Shown one piece after another: positions 55,807 to 63,048 of a DNA stretch of 64,000 nucleotides; the stretch's first letter is position 1, and the number at the start of each line of letters is the position of its first letter. The DNA comes from JADKAV01 sp037046735 (GTDB taxonomy: Bacteria; Actinomycetota; Actinomycetes; S36-B12; UBA10799), in the NCBI GenBank assembly GCA_037046735.1, contig JBAOHC010000027.1, forward strand, positions 248,001 through 312,000, given 5' to 3'. The notes beneath the pieces were generated by a model that searched no databases, was not told the origin of the DNA, and saw only the letters and a program-made list of their open reading frames with translations. The position numbers were made by a program, and so were the translations under genes.

Positions 55807-57233
55807 TCCATCCCGGTTTCCATTGCCGCGTCGTCCAGCAACGCGCCGTCATCCAGCACGTTGCTGGCCTGCTCGGTGGGCATGGCCGTGATGGAACGCG
55901 CGCCACCGGGTTCCAGGCGCCCCACCAAGTCGACGTGGCCGGCGGTCAACTGCCCCTGGGCGGCGTAGATCTCCAGCTTCGATCGGGTGTCGGCGATGTC
56001 GAGATTGCGCATCGTGAGTTGCCCGATCCGGTCCTTGGCGGCGAACGCGGCCTGCTCCATGCGCTCCATGGACAGCTTGTCGGGGTGGTAACTGAGGTGG
56101 GGGCCCGCCGTGCTCATGATCGAATAGTCGTCACCGCGACGCAGGCGAAGCGTCACTTCACCGGTGACCGCACTGGCGACCCAGCGTTGCAACGACTCCC
56201 GCAGCATCAACGCCTGCGGATCCAACCAACGCCCCTCGTACAGCAGGCGCCCCAACCGGCGACCTTCCGCGTGGTAGTTCGCGATCGTGTCCTCGTTATG
56301 AATGGCTGACAGCAACCGCTCGTAGGCGATGAACAGCAGTGCCATACCCGGCGCCTCGTAGATCCCGCGGCTCTTGGCCTCGATGATCCGGTTCTCGATC
56401 TGATCGGCCATGCCCAGCCCGTGCCTGCCCCCGATGGCGTTGGCGGCCAGCACAAGTTCAACGTCGTCCTCAAACACCTCACCGTTGATGCTCAGTGGCC
56501 TGCCCTGGTGGTAGGCGATCGTCACGTCCTCGGTGGCGACATGCACCGCCGGATCCCAGAACCGCACCCCCATGATCGGGCGAACGACCTCAATCGAGGC
56601 GTCGAGGTGTTCCAGATGTTTGGCCTCATGGGTGGCACCCCAGATATTGGCGTCGGTGGAGTACGCCTTCTCCACGCTGTCTCGATACGGCAGGTCATGG
56701 CTGGCCAGCCACTGGGACATCTCTGTACGACCACCGAGTTCGTGCACGAAGTCTGCGTCCAGCCAGGGCTTGTAGATCCGCAGGCTCGGGTTGGCGAGCA
56801 GGCCATAACGGTAGAAGCGCTCGATGTCGTTGCCCTTGTACGTGGATCCGTCACCCCAGACCGACACGCCGTCCTCATCCATGGCCTGCACGAGCATCGT
56901 CCCCGAGACCGCCCGGCCCAGGGGTGTCGTGTTGAAGTACTGCCGTCCCCCCGAACGGATGTGGAACGCCCCGCATATGATGGCGACCAGCCCCTGCTCG
57001 ACCAGCGCGGCACGGCAGTCGATCAGGCGCGCGGCCGTGGCCCCGTACTGTAGCGCCCGATCGGGCACCGAATCGATGTCTGGCTCGTCGTACTGACCAA
57101 GATCGGCGGTGTACGCGTAGGGAAAGGCCCCCTTATCCCGCATCCAGGCAACCGCGACCGAGGTGTCGAGGCCGCCGGAGAAGGCAATGCCGACCCGCTC
57201 ACCGACGGGCAGGGACGAAAGGACCTTGGACAT
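55803..57233 (-). CDS. argG: Argininosuccinate synthase
   Basis: About 476 residues; the longer bacterial type (E. coli ArgG-like). ATP-binding P-loop GIAFSGGLDTSVAVAWM, aspartate/citrulline sites (DVTIAYHQGRPLSINGEVFE, YEAPGMALLFIAYERLLSAI). Forms argininosuccinate from citrulline, aspartate and ATP in arginine synthesis. Start ATG 57233 (MSKVLSSLP); a TTG at 57239 is 2 codons upstream. No other arg gene nearby. Confidence 0.96.
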   Translation of the reverse strand: MSKVLSSLPVGERVGIAFSGGLDTSVAVAWMRDKGAFPYAYTADLGQYDEPDIDSVPDRALQYGATAARLIDCRAALVEQGLVAIICGAFHIRSGGRQYFNTTPLGRAVSGTMLVQAMDEDGVSVWGDGSTYKGNDIERFYRYGLLANPSLRIYKPWLDADFVHELGGRTEMSQWLASHDLPYRDSVEKAYSTDANIWGATHEAKHLEHLDASIEVVRPIMGVRFWDPAVHVATEDVTIAYHQGRPLSINGEVFEDDVELVLAANAIGGRHGLGMADQIENRIIEAKSRGIYEAPGMALLFIAYERLLSAIHNEDTIANYHAEGRRLGRLLYEGRWLDPQALMLRESLQRWVASAVTGEVTLRLRRGDDYSIMSTAGPHLSYHPDKLSMERMEQAAFAAKDRIGQLTMRNLDIADTRSKLEIYAAQGQLTAGHVDLVGRLEPGGARSITAMPTEQASNVLDDGALLDDAAMETGMD

Positions 57234-57331
57234 GGTCAAAGCCTAGTGGCGGGCTTGCGGCCGGCCTCCGCTGCCCAACGCGAGGGCATGGCGGGTGCCA
57301 AGTGGCGGTTCTCGGTGGCACACTGCCGTGC

Positions 57332-57631
57332 ATGGCCTCGCGTTCCTACCAACCGCCAGCATCGTTCGTGGCGCCCGATGGGCAGTGGCCGACAGGTCCC
57401 TTCATCCCCGGCTCGCCCACTTACGCCATTGTGACGGCCGCAGTGGTCGAACGGCTGCAGTCAGTGATGGCAGATCGCGTGCTGTCACTGCGCGCTGTCG
57501 CTGGCCCGGCGGGGATCGATCCCACCAGCCTGTCTCGGCTGATCACGGGCAAGGTGGTACCCGACTTGGCCACCATCGCCAATCTCGAACAGTCCCTTGA
57601 CGTGGATCTGTGGCCGGGGCGCGTGCGATGA
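57332..57631 (+). CDS. XRE/lambda-repressor-like HTH protein
   Basis: 99 residues (ATG 57332). C-terminal HTH: RVLSLRAVAGPAGIDPTSLS, then RLITGKVVPDLATIANLEQS. The N-terminal 45 residues (PPASFVAPDGQWPTGPFIPG) are Pro-rich. Similar small regulators in actinobacteria govern local genes; target unknown. 56 bp upstream of the ECF sigma gene. Confidence 0.8.
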   Translation: MASRSYQPPASFVAPDGQWPTGPFIPGSPTYAIVTAAVVERLQSVMADRVLSLRAVAGPAGIDPTSLSRLITGKVVPDLATIANLEQSLDVDLWPGRVR

Positions 57632-57687
57632 CGCGAGCCACGGCACCGGTGTAACACTGAGAGGCCATCCGGGAATGAAGAGGTGTG

Positions 57688-58218
57688 ATGGCCGAACTCG
57701 CACGTGATACCACCTGGTTCGAGGCGATGTACCGGCGCAACGCGGCGCCCATCCTGGCGTACACCCAGCGCCGGCTGCCGACACCGCAGGACTGCGAGGA
57801 TGTCCTGCTCGACGTGTTCGCCACAGCCTGGCGCCGTCGTCACGACATGCCTGCCGACGAACTCCCCTGGCTGTACGCCACAGCCGCCAACGTCATCGCC
57901 CACGCCGCGCGCTCGTCAGCCCGCCGCACACGGCTGGATGCGAAACTCGCGACCTACGAACCCGTCGTGACCCCGGACACAGATGAGCAGACAATCGGCG
58001 CCCTGGATGCGCGGACTGCTTTGGCCCAGGCACTGCAGACACTGTCCGACCCTGACCGGGAAGTCCTGCAGTTGTGGGCCTGGGAAGGTCTGGACGGCAA
58101 CGAGCTGGCGACGGCCCTCGGCGTGAACACTGGCGCCGCCCGTACTCGACTGCACCGCGCCAAGACCAGGCTAAGGACAGCAATGACGACCACCTCGACC
58201 CAAGGAGGGACCGGATGA
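57688..58218 (+). CDS. RNA polymerase ECF sigma factor
   Basis: 176 residues. Region 2 (YRRNAAPILAYTQRRLPTPQ, DCEDVLLDVFATAWRRRHDM) and region 4 (TLSDPDREVLQLWAWEGLDG, NELATALGVNTGAARTRLHR) are clear. Start ATG 57688 with AAGAGG upstream. Stop overlaps the next gene (ATGA), a membrane protein likely to be its anti-sigma partner. Confidence 0.92.
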   Translation: MAELARDTTWFEAMYRRNAAPILAYTQRRLPTPQDCEDVLLDVFATAWRRRHDMPADELPWLYATAANVIAHAARSSARRTRLDAKLATYEPVVTPDTDEQTIGALDARTALAQALQTLSDPDREVLQLWAWEGLDGNELATALGVNTGAARTRLHRAKTRLRTAMTTTSTQGGTG

Positions 58219-59228
58219 ACACCGACTTCCACGACGAGGATCTGCGCTCGGCGCTGCGCCACCTCGAGCCCCCCACCGCCCCTGACGAAGCGATGCTGCA
58301 GCGGGTATGGGACGATCTGCCGCTGGCGGCCGATCCGGCCCCGCGTCGGCGCAGGTGGTGGGATCTCGCGCTGGCTGCCTGTGCGGGGGCCGCCCTGCTC
58401 GCCGGCACGGTGACCGTGGCTCAGATCGCCGGTGGAAGCGGCAGCGATTCCGGTGTCATGACGTCACAAGAGGCGATGGCGCCGGGACTGGCTGACGCAC
58501 CGACGTCCGAGATGGCCGAGCCGGCACCTTCGGCTGATCCGGCGTCGACCGTGGCTCGCGATGCGAGTGCGGTCATCGCCACCGAGGATGTCCAGGCTGC
58601 GCGCGACGAGTTCGTCTCCGCGATCACCGGTCTGGACGGTCGTGTGACCAGCGAAACTGTCACCACCGACGGCAGCCCCGTGACCTCCCCCACTTCCGAC
58701 GTGGCCTATCCCATCGGGGGGCGCACCCCAGGGGTCAGCTTGTCGGTGGAGGTGCCAGCCGCAGCCTACGACCAGGCCATCTCGGCGATCGAACCGCTGG
58801 GTGACATCGTGACCTTCTCGCAGTCGTCGGTGGACACAGGCACCCAGCTGGCTGACGGAGCGGCCAGGATCTCGGCCCTGCGCGCCTCCGTGGCCCGGCT
58901 GCAGACACTGCTGGACGAGGCCGATTCGGTGGGCAGCGTGATCGCCGTGGAGGAGGCGATCGCAGCGCGGCAGTCCGAACTCGACGGCCTGGTCGCCCAA
59001 CAGCGCTACCTGCAGAGCCAGGTCTCCCAGGCCAGAATCTCGGTAGAACTGCTCACCCCAGCGGATGCGGCCGCCCTGTACAACATGGAACCGTCCGGCT
59101 GGCAGCGGTTCCTCGAGGTGTTGGCGAACACCTGGTTGTGGCTCGGCCGGGCGTTGCTGTGGACCAGTCCGCTGTGGATGGCCGGTCTGCTCTGGATGGT
59201 CTGGCGGCGCCACACTCGCAAGGCGTGA
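58215..59228 (+). CDS. DUF4349 membrane protein, likely anti-sigma partner
   Basis: 337 residues. N-terminal cytoplasmic ~65 residues (FHDEDLRSALRHLEPPTAPD), one helix (LALAACAGAALLAGTVTVA), an extracytoplasmic DUF4349 domain (VSLSVEVPAAAYDQAISAIE, VDTGTQLADGAARISALRAS), a coiled coil and a C-terminal helix (ALLWTSPLWMAGLLWMVW). Strong SD AAGGAGG 7 nt before ATG 58215. The N-terminal acidic part next to the sigma gene suggests it holds the ECF factor; not proven. Confidence 0.85.
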   Translation: MNTDFHDEDLRSALRHLEPPTAPDEAMLQRVWDDLPLAADPAPRRRRWWDLALAACAGAALLAGTVTVAQIAGGSGSDSGVMTSQEAMAPGLADAPTSEMAEPAPSADPASTVARDASAVIATEDVQAARDEFVSAITGLDGRVTSETVTTDGSPVTSPTSDVAYPIGGRTPGVSLSVEVPAAAYDQAISAIEPLGDIVTFSQSSVDTGTQLADGAARISALRASVARLQTLLDEADSVGSVIAVEEAIAARQSELDGLVAQQRYLQSQVSQARISVELLTPADAAALYNMEPSGWQRFLEVLANTWLWLGRALLWTSPLWMAGLLWMVWRRHTRKA

Positions 59229-59242
59229 GACCCAGCCTGGGA

Positions 59243-59259
59243 ATACCACCCTAGGGTAT
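59243..59259 (+). promoter_or_regulatory. CsoR-like operator upstream of CMD gene
   Basis: ATACCACCCTAGGGTAT is a 17 bp near-palindrome with the C/G-rich CsoR/CstR pattern ATACC...GGGTAT. It lies 41 bp before the CMD start; TATACA just after it could be a -10. It matches 13 of 17 bases with the better operator at 60767-60783. Confidence 0.5.
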
Positions 59260-59299
59260 ACATGTTGGGGCGGATGACCGCCCAGCCACAGGAGTCCCG

Positions 59300-59896
59300 A
59301 TGACCACACCCAGCACGTCGGCAGCCATGGTGGCCAAGAGGCACTACCGTCTGCGCGAGATCTACCGCATCACTGAACGTGCAGCTGCCACGCTGATCGC
59401 AACCCGCCACCTGGAATGCGACAAGCGCGCGATGGAACGTGTGATGCTCGCCGTCACGCAGATCAATGGTTGTGCCGTCTGCTCATACGCACATACCCGA
59501 TTCGCCCTGGCCATGGGCATGCCCGCCCACGAGGTGCGCGCTCTGCTCGGTGGTGTCACCGATGCGGCGCCCAGCGACGAACTCGCCGGGATCGCCTTCG
59601 GCCAGCACTATGCCGATCAGCGGGGCGCGCCCGATCCTGCTGCGTGGCAGGATCTTGTGGATCACCACGGGACGCGGCGGGCGCTGTGTGTACTGCGTGC
59701 CACCCGCTCCATAATGTGGGGCAACGCCACCGGGATCCCTGTGACTTCACTGCGGTCGCGGATCGCTGGCCAGCCAGATCCTGGTAGTTCGTTGACGTAT
59801 GAGATCGTCACCGTTGTGGGGTCCATGCTGATGTTGCCAGTCGCGGTGGGTCATGCCCTGGCCTCACACTGGCGCGGCCGACCAGTGACGCCTTGA
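59300..59896 (+). CDS. Carboxymuconolactone decarboxylase/AhpD-like protein
   Basis: 198 residues. The CMD core with an active CxxC: NGCAVCSYAHTRFALAMGMP (Cys-x2-Cys and a following His). AhpD-like proteins act as thiol peroxidase partners; CMD enzymes act on ring lactones. The CxxC/His arrangement favours a thiol-disulfide role. A CsoR-like operator lies just upstream, suggesting metal or persulfide control. The last ~70 residues (a helix VTVVGSMLMLPVAVGHALAS) may be membrane-associated. Confidence 0.88.
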   Translation: MTTPSTSAAMVAKRHYRLREIYRITERAAATLIATRHLECDKRAMERVMLAVTQINGCAVCSYAHTRFALAMGMPAHEVRALLGGVTDAAPSDELAGIAFGQHYADQRGAPDPAAWQDLVDHHGTRRALCVLRATRSIMWGNATGIPVTSLRSRIAGQPDPGSSLTYEIVTVVGSMLMLPVAVGHALASHWRGRPVTP

Positions 59897-59897
59897 C

Positions 59898-60587
59898 TTA
59901 CCAGAGTGGCGTTTTGTCCGCCTCAATCGCGGCGTCAAGGGTCTCGAGTAACTGCTTGCGCACCTTGAGCTTCGTCGCAGCATGGGCCTTCATGGTGAGC
60001 TTCTGGAAGGCGACGGCACGCTCGCGAGCCGTCGCCATGACCGCGTCGGCGTCGACCACCTCGTCGAGGAAGCCCGCTCGTCGTGCGCCGTGGGGATCGA
60101 ACATCTCGGCATTGATCACGCAGCGATTGAAATACGAGGTCTGCAGCCGAGCTCGCGCCAACTCGATGCCGACGTGGTGCATGGTCATGCCGATCTGCAC
60201 CTCATTGAGGCCGATCTGGAACGCACCGTCGGCGCCCACCCGATAGTCCGCCGACAACAGCAGGAACGCACCCTTGGCCACGGCGTGCCCCGGACAGGCG
60301 ACGATCACCGGGTACGGGTGGGCCAGCATCCGGCGGGCCAGCGTGGATCCTGCGGCAACCAGGTCGATCGCATTCTGGGTTCCCGAGGTCATCACCTTCA
60401 GGTCATACCCGGCGGAGAGGATCCCCGGGGTACCCGTGATGATCACCACGGCCTCATCGGAGACCGCCTGGTCCAGGCCGGCGTTAAGTCCGTCGATGAC
60501 GGCCGGAGAGACCGCGTTGACCTTCCCGTTGTCCAGGGTCAGGGTCGCGATGCCATCCGCAAGGTCATAACTCACCAGGTCGTCCAT
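59898..60587 (-). CDS. Enoyl-CoA hydratase/isomerase family protein
   Basis: 229 residues. Crotonase fold: VNAVSPAVIDGLNAGLDQAV, oxyanion GILSAGYDLKVM, and PVIVACPGHAVAKGAFLLLS. The catalytic Glu positions typical of true hydratases (E144/E164 type) are not obvious: AFLLLSADYR, NEVQIGM retains one Glu (NEVQ), so it may be an isomerase or lyase. Start ATG 60587. Confidence 0.87.
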   Translation of the reverse strand: MDDLVSYDLADGIATLTLDNGKVNAVSPAVIDGLNAGLDQAVSDEAVVIITGTPGILSAGYDLKVMTSGTQNAIDLVAAGSTLARRMLAHPYPVIVACPGHAVAKGAFLLLSADYRVGADGAFQIGLNEVQIGMTMHHVGIELARARLQTSYFNRCVINAEMFDPHGARRAGFLDEVVDADAVMATARERAVAFQKLTMKAHAATKLKVRKQLLETLDAAIEADKTPLW

Positions 60588-60681
60588 GGCTGCGAGACTA
60601 GCCAGCGATGTGGTGGGCTGCGTTGAGCGGGCTGGGTCAGGGCAGTGGCACGCGCGGGTGGCGGCCAAGAGTCGCCCCGTC

Positions 60682-60720
60682 CGTTCAGGCCCGCCCTTTC
60701 GGAACCGGCGGGTATGAACG
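60682..60720. repeat. Hairpin in the gap between echA-type gene and Cys-rich gene
   Basis: CGTTCA-gg-CCCGCC (60682-60695) and GGCGGG-ta-TGAACG (60707-60720) pair around an 11 nt loop. It lies in the 231 bp divergent gap (60588-60818). It may be the promoter-proximal structure of either gene; no coding sequence found here. Confidence 0.4.
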
Positions 60721-60766
60721 ATTCGGGCGCACCTGCAGAATCGGGAGCGCGGCGGGCGTGTCGCCC

Positions 60767-60783
60767 ATACCCCACAGGGGTAT
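60767..60783 (+). promoter_or_regulatory. CsoR/CstR-like operator upstream of Cys-rich gene
   Basis: ATACCCCACAGGGGTAT: perfect 7 bp inverted repeat with 3 nt centre, the form recognised by copper-sensing CsoR/RicR and persulfide-sensing CstR regulators. Its right arm overlaps TATAGT (60781-60786), a -10 hexamer, so binding would block transcription of the gene starting at 60819. No csoR gene is in the window. Confidence 0.65.
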
Positions 60784-60818
60784 AGTAAACTGAAAGCCGA
60801 CCCCGAGGAGAATCGCCC

Positions 60819-60989
60819 GTGTGCCATCAGACGACCTGCAAGTTGTGCAAGAAGAAGACGTGGGCCGGATGCGGACAGCACAAGAACGAGGTTCTGCGCG
60901 GCGTCCCGAAGGACCAACGGTGCCGGTGCACGGCCGCCCAGCGCGAGGCTGCCCGCAAGAACACCTTCCTCGGCAGGCTGTTCGGGTAA
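60819..60989 (+). CDS. Small Cys-rich protein (56 residues), metallothionein-like candidate
   Basis: GTG 60819, stop TAA 60987-60989, SD GAGGAG 9 nt upstream. Begins MCHQTTCKLCKKKTWAGCGQ and continues HKNEVLRGVPKDQRCRCTAA; six Cys in the first 40 residues (C2, C7, C10, C18, C36, C38) and two His. Small actinobacterial proteins with the pattern CxxC-x5-TWAGCGQH-x6-RGVP occur (recalled). With a CsoR-type operator on its promoter, a copper or persulfide-related buffering role is likely. Confidence 0.7.
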   Translation: MCHQTTCKLCKKKTWAGCGQHKNEVLRGVPKDQRCRCTAAQREAARKNTFLGRLFG

Positions 60990-61012
60990 CTCTGCGCCGC
61001 CTGGGCCCGCAC

Positions 61013-61085
61013 GCGGTTTCCGACAGGAAGTTCAGTTTCCGCCAAGACGCTCATAGCGGAAACTGAACGAATTGTCGTGAACCGC
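61013..61085. repeat. Palindromic intergenic element A
   Basis: 73 bp: GTTCAGTTTCCGC (61030-61042) pairs with GCGGAAACTGAAC (61056-61068) around a 13 nt loop, extended by CGACA/TGTCG and GCGGTT/AACCGC outer stems. Homologous to element B at 62746-62815 (same GTTT-x-CGAC-x5-GTTCAGTTTCCGC left arm). Lies after the Cys-rich gene, possibly a terminator or a REP-type element. Confidence 0.7.
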
Positions 61086-61141
61086 CCGTTCACTGAAGCC
61101 ATGACCTACGGTTGACCAGCCCTTCTGCCGATGGTCATCAT

Positions 61142-61252
61142 GTGCGCAGGACTTTGGTGACACTCGCATTGGCGCTGGGGGTCGGGCTCGGGGGCACATT
61201 GGACGTGGTCGGACCGCTGTGCGGCTCGATGTTCGGCGATGTCCGGGCCTGA
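61142..61252 (+). CDS. Possible 36-codon hydrophobic ORF
   Basis: GTG 61142 to TGA 61250-61252, encoding VRRTLVTLALALGVGLGG then TLDVVGPLCGSMFGD. It looks like a signal peptide or a single helix with little after it. No convincing Shine-Dalgarno. Low confidence; may be a remnant. Confidence 0.25.
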   Translation: MRRTLVTLALALGVGLGGTLDVVGPLCGSMFGDVRA

Positions 61253-61258
61253 GTCTCA

Positions 61259-61863
61259 CTAGACCGGATCCAGTGGGGCCCCGGGGCCGAAGTAGGCCAA
61301 CGACGCCTGCACAGACTGCAGTTGCCGCAGGGATCGTCGTGCATTCTGGGCCGGAACCACCCGGGAGATGCTGCGGGAGTAGCAATACGTCGGACCCGAG
61401 GCCAAGGAGTAGTCGTAGGACAGCACGCCGCGCATCGGGGTGCCGTTCGCGACGCCACTGACCTGTACCCGGCGCTGGAAGTACATCGGGCCGTAGGCGG
61501 ACTCCGGCAGTTGCACGACTGGGGAGGCCCGCAACCGTACCCGGCGCCAGTTGGCCCGCAGCGACTGTCGCAGCGTCGCCAGCTGCTGACCGAAGTACGC
61601 AGTGACCGATCCCTGCGCCGTCGCAGCACTTGCGCACACAATCGAACTGAAGCCGTAGTCCATCGTCATCTGCCCGTCCCCCGACGAGATGGTGATCCCA
61701 TAGGCGCCGTCGGCGGACACCCAGTTCCGCGGCCCCGCCCACGACCAGAACTGCGAGTTCTGATGGGTGATCGATCGCGGGGGCAGTTCCCGGGCTGGCG
61801 CGGGCGCACCCGGTATAAAAGCAGGCCAGCGACTGCCACACCCGCCACCACTTTGGTCAACAT
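61259..61863 (-). CDS. Secreted protein of unknown function, frame-broken
   Basis: ATG 61863 opens with a signal peptide (MLTKVVAGVAVAGLL), then frame slips at the A4/T4 run 61817-61820 and continues APAPARELPPRSITHQNSQF, WSWAGPRNWVSADGAYGITI, then to 61259 with SSIVCASAATAQGSVTAYFG and YDYSLASGPTYCYSRSISRV. ~200 residues with two Cys. No family recognised. The long minus frame 61666-62640 is a shadow apart from the first 16 codons. Confidence 0.65.
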
Positions 61864-61950
61864 CGCCTCAGAGTAGACCCAAGCGTTACCGAGGGGAAGG
61901 TCCATCCGGCCACAATGCACGCTCACGCCGACAACGGGCATCATTGATCC

Positions 61951-62599
61951 ATGAGTGGGCCGACCGTGCGACGGGTCGTGGTGATGTTCCTGGGGCTCAC
62001 CATCGTCTCCGCCGGGATGACGCTGGTGTTCCTGAGCATGCGTGCCGTCATGGATATCGGCGGGACGTGCGCATCCGGTGGGCCCTACGCCATCACCACA
62101 CCGTGCCCCGAGGGCGCTGCAGCTCTGCTGCCCCTGGGGATCATCGTGGGGCTGATCGGCCTCTGGATGTACGCAGTGACCTCGTCGAAGTTGCCGGGCC
62201 CGCGGCTCACCCTGCTCACGTGGTCGGCGTTGTTCCTCAGCCTGGGCTGGAACTTCTGGCAGTACGGGCTGAACCCACCGATGGCCGCGACGGGCGTCGT
62301 GTGGGGGTGGATCATCTGCGGCGTGGTGTTCGTCGCGATGGGCGCGTTCCCGCTCTTCGGGCTGTTCAACCGCGACGTCGCCAAGGCCCTCTTCTGGGCC
62401 GACAGCCCCAGTGAGAACCCGGTGGATCCCTACCCGCACGGCGTACATGCTCCCCTGCGGCACGCTCCGACCCCACCTGTCAGCTCTGAGGACTCGCTGC
62501 CCTGTCGCCCTGGAGCGCCTCGCCGCCCTGCACAGCAGCGGTGCCATCACCGATGCGGAGTTCGCCACAGCCAAACGCCGGATCCTGGAGGGGCAGTGA
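61951..62599 (+). CDS. Membrane protein with C-terminal SHOCT domain, frame-broken
   Basis: ATG 61951. Four helices (VVVMFLGLTIVSAGMTLVFL, ALLPLGIIVGLIGLWMYAV, LLTWSALFLSLGWNFWQYG, WGWIICGVVFVAMGAFPLFG). After a Pro-rich linker a single-base shift near 62495-62505 leads to ALERLAALHSSGAITDAEFA and TAKRRILEGQ, a SHOCT domain (short oligomerisation motif), ending 62597-62599. Unknown function. Confidence 0.7.
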
Positions 62600-62703
62600 C
62601 CAACTCGAACACCACCAAGGCCGCGATGGCCATCGTCCAACTCATCGCGATCCTCGTCGGGATCGGCGTTGGCCTGTGGGTCTTTCAGCTGGTCACCGGC
62701 TGA
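62596..62703 (+). CDS. Small single-helix membrane protein (35 residues)
   Basis: GTG 62596 overlaps the SHOCT protein stop by GTGA. Product TNSNTTKAAMAIVQLIAI then LVGIGVGLWVFQLVTG: a short hydrophilic start and one membrane helix. Translationally coupled; possible partner of the SHOCT protein. In the unshifted frame it could also be the tail of the upstream gene. Confidence 0.5.
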   Translation: MTNSNTTKAAMAIVQLIAILVGIGVGLWVFQLVTG

Positions 62704-62745
62704 AAGACGGGCCGAGGTTGTCGCCGCTTTGGCCAGCCGCGAAGC

Positions 62746-62815
62746 CTGTTTACGACCGTTGGTTCAGTTTCCGCACTGAGCCTCACAGCGGGAACTGACC
62801 AACGGTCGTAAACAG
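62746..62815. repeat. Palindromic intergenic element B
   Basis: 70 bp near-perfect palindrome: CTGTTTACGACCGTTGG then TTCAGTTTCCGC, a 13 nt loop, and GCGGGAACTGACC then AACGGTCGTAAACAG. One mismatch and one indel in 28 bp of stem. Same core as element A (61013-61085); outer arms differ but pair with each other in each copy. Confidence 0.75.
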
Positions 62816-62859
62816 CGTTCGGGAGCCCGGAGTAAACTTCTCACCAGGAGGATCACCTC

Positions 62860-63042
62860 GTGAGGACACAGGAGCAGCGCAGCGTGGTCGCCGCGCGGTG
62901 CCCACTCAGATCAGGCGAACCCTGCACGCTATGCCATCCCGACGCCCGGACAGGTCCGCAGGACTGCCCGACAGTCGCCCTGGTCATGGATGATGAACAG
63001 ATGCGCGAGGAGTTCGCGAAGTACCGGCGCGAGCACCGCTGA
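62860..63042 (+). CDS. Small conserved actinobacterial protein (DUF6767-like)
   Basis: 60 residues from GTG 62860, SD AGGAGG 8 nt upstream. Contains RCPLRSGEPCTLCHPDARTG and QDCPTVALVMDDEQMREEFA, with four Cys (CP, CTLC, C). The CPLR-GEPCTLC pattern recurs in small actinobacterial proteins; the DUF6767 name is from memory. Possible metal site; function unknown. Confidence 0.7.
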   Translation: MRTQEQRSVVAARCPLRSGEPCTLCHPDARTGPQDCPTVALVMDDEQMREEFAKYRREHR

Positions 63043-63048
63043 CCCGCC

